From the NCBI RefSeq assembly GCF_044904605.1, contig NZ_JADIKI010000021.1, forward strand, positions 310,001-374,000: 64,000 nt of DNA, given 5' to 3'. The position numbers and the translations under genes were made by a program. The number at the start of each line of letters is the position of its first letter. The stretch's first letter is position 1. Source of the DNA: Dyella_B humi. GTDB taxonomy: Bacteria; Pseudomonadota; Gammaproteobacteria; Xanthomonadales; Rhodanobacteraceae. Positions 63,864 to 64,000 of the stretch are shown piece after piece. The notes beneath the pieces are model-generated. The model was not told where the DNA came from. It ran no database searches and saw nothing but the letters and a program-made list of their open reading frames with translations.

Positions 63864-64000
63864 TCAATTGCCGCCGCTCGTCCCCGAAGCCGCAGGTACA
63901 GCCGTACTCGCCGCTGGCTTCGGCACCACCTGATAGAAGGTCTCGCCCGGCTTGATCAAGCCCAATTCACCGCGAGCACGCGCTTCCACCGCCTGTTCGC
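63864..64000 (-). CDS. ftsB: Cell division protein FtsB, 3' part only
   Basis: The last 44 codons plus stop are visible; the 5' end is beyond the window. The visible segment AVEARARGELGLIKPGETFY then QVV matches the end of FtsB (E. coli has an ARNELSMTRPGETFYR-type sequence). A Pro/Ala/Ser tail of about 20 residues follows. FtsB joins FtsL and FtsQ in the divisome as a bitopic coiled-coil protein. Confidence 0.88.
   Translation of the reverse strand, partial: EQAVEARARGELGLIKPGETFYQVVPKPAASTAVPAASGTSGGN

Overview
This 64 kb window is a high-GC chromosomal segment from a gammaproteobacterium of the Xanthomonadales, most likely Rhodanobacteraceae (Dyella, Luteibacter, Rhodanobacter or a relative). 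The evidence is the gene content and order: ftsB-truD-surE-pcm-yqaA-nlpD, yhbY/rlmE-ftsH, scpA-scpB-rluB, nudJ-mnmA-hflD, clpS-clpA/infA, kdsB-aroA-pheA-serC, uvrC-pgsA-tRNA(Gly,Gly,Cys) and ligA-epmA. Also consistent are a BigR-type persulfide-response operon, an unusually long LigA, and many dispersed palindromic intergenic repeats of the kind common in xanthomonads. Genus assignment is inference. I saw no insertion sequence, prophage, rRNA operon or CRISPR array.

Layout. 1-3.1 kb: beta-oxidation (a 5'-truncated hydroxyacyl-CoA dehydrogenase/enoyl-CoA hydratase, then a thiolase). 3.4-13.3 kb: two DHA2-type MFS exporters, pirin, a quinone oxidoreductase, the ligA-epmA cluster on the minus strand, and a CPA2 cation/proton antiporter. 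13.3-19 kb: a minus-strand tripartite RND efflux operon with 4-bp gene overlaps. 19.2-22.3 kb: a MASE1 protein with a degenerate kinase region, a serine-rich secreted protein and a RibD/DHFR-like reductase. 22.4-24.6 kb: a sulfur/persulfide operon (two YeeE/YedE channels, a metallo-beta-lactamase-fold hydrolase and an ArsR/BigR regulator) behind an AT-rich dyad. 24.6-27.8 kb: tRNA-Cys, two tRNA-Gly, pgsA and uvrC. 27.8-28.9 kb: a low-molecular-weight phosphatase and a hicAB toxin-antitoxin pair.

28.9-33.5 kb: kdsB and the aromatic/serine block aroA-pheA-serC. 33.6-40.3 kb: an FHA protein, a small PHA-granule-type protein, infA, clpA, clpS, nudJ, mnmA and hflD. 40.3-47 kb: an OxyR-like LysR regulator that lacks the redox-cysteine loop, then acnB and acnA back to back. 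47-49.8 kb: a lipoprotein, fadD and a PilZ protein. 49.8-50.56 kb: no recognisable gene. 50.56-55.3 kb: scpA-scpB-rluB, an ArsC-family reductase and a DUF2239/DUF1330 pair. 55.4-64 kb: ftsH-rlmE, yhbY, a Mth938-like protein, nlpD, a YqaA-family protein, pcm, surE, an Smr protein, truD and the 3' end of ftsB.

Most genes are housekeeping. Accessory features are the RND pump, the BigR operon, hicAB, the MASE1 protein, and several repeat families: long perfect inverted repeats, a repeat pair sharing a 17-nt core, and GTAGGTTGG-type hairpins. The best candidates for follow-up are the OxyR-like regulator without its sensing loop, the degenerate MASE1 protein with its serine-rich neighbour, the acidic ScpB and basic RluB tails, the missing ispDF at the ftsB-truD junction, and the shared-core repeats.
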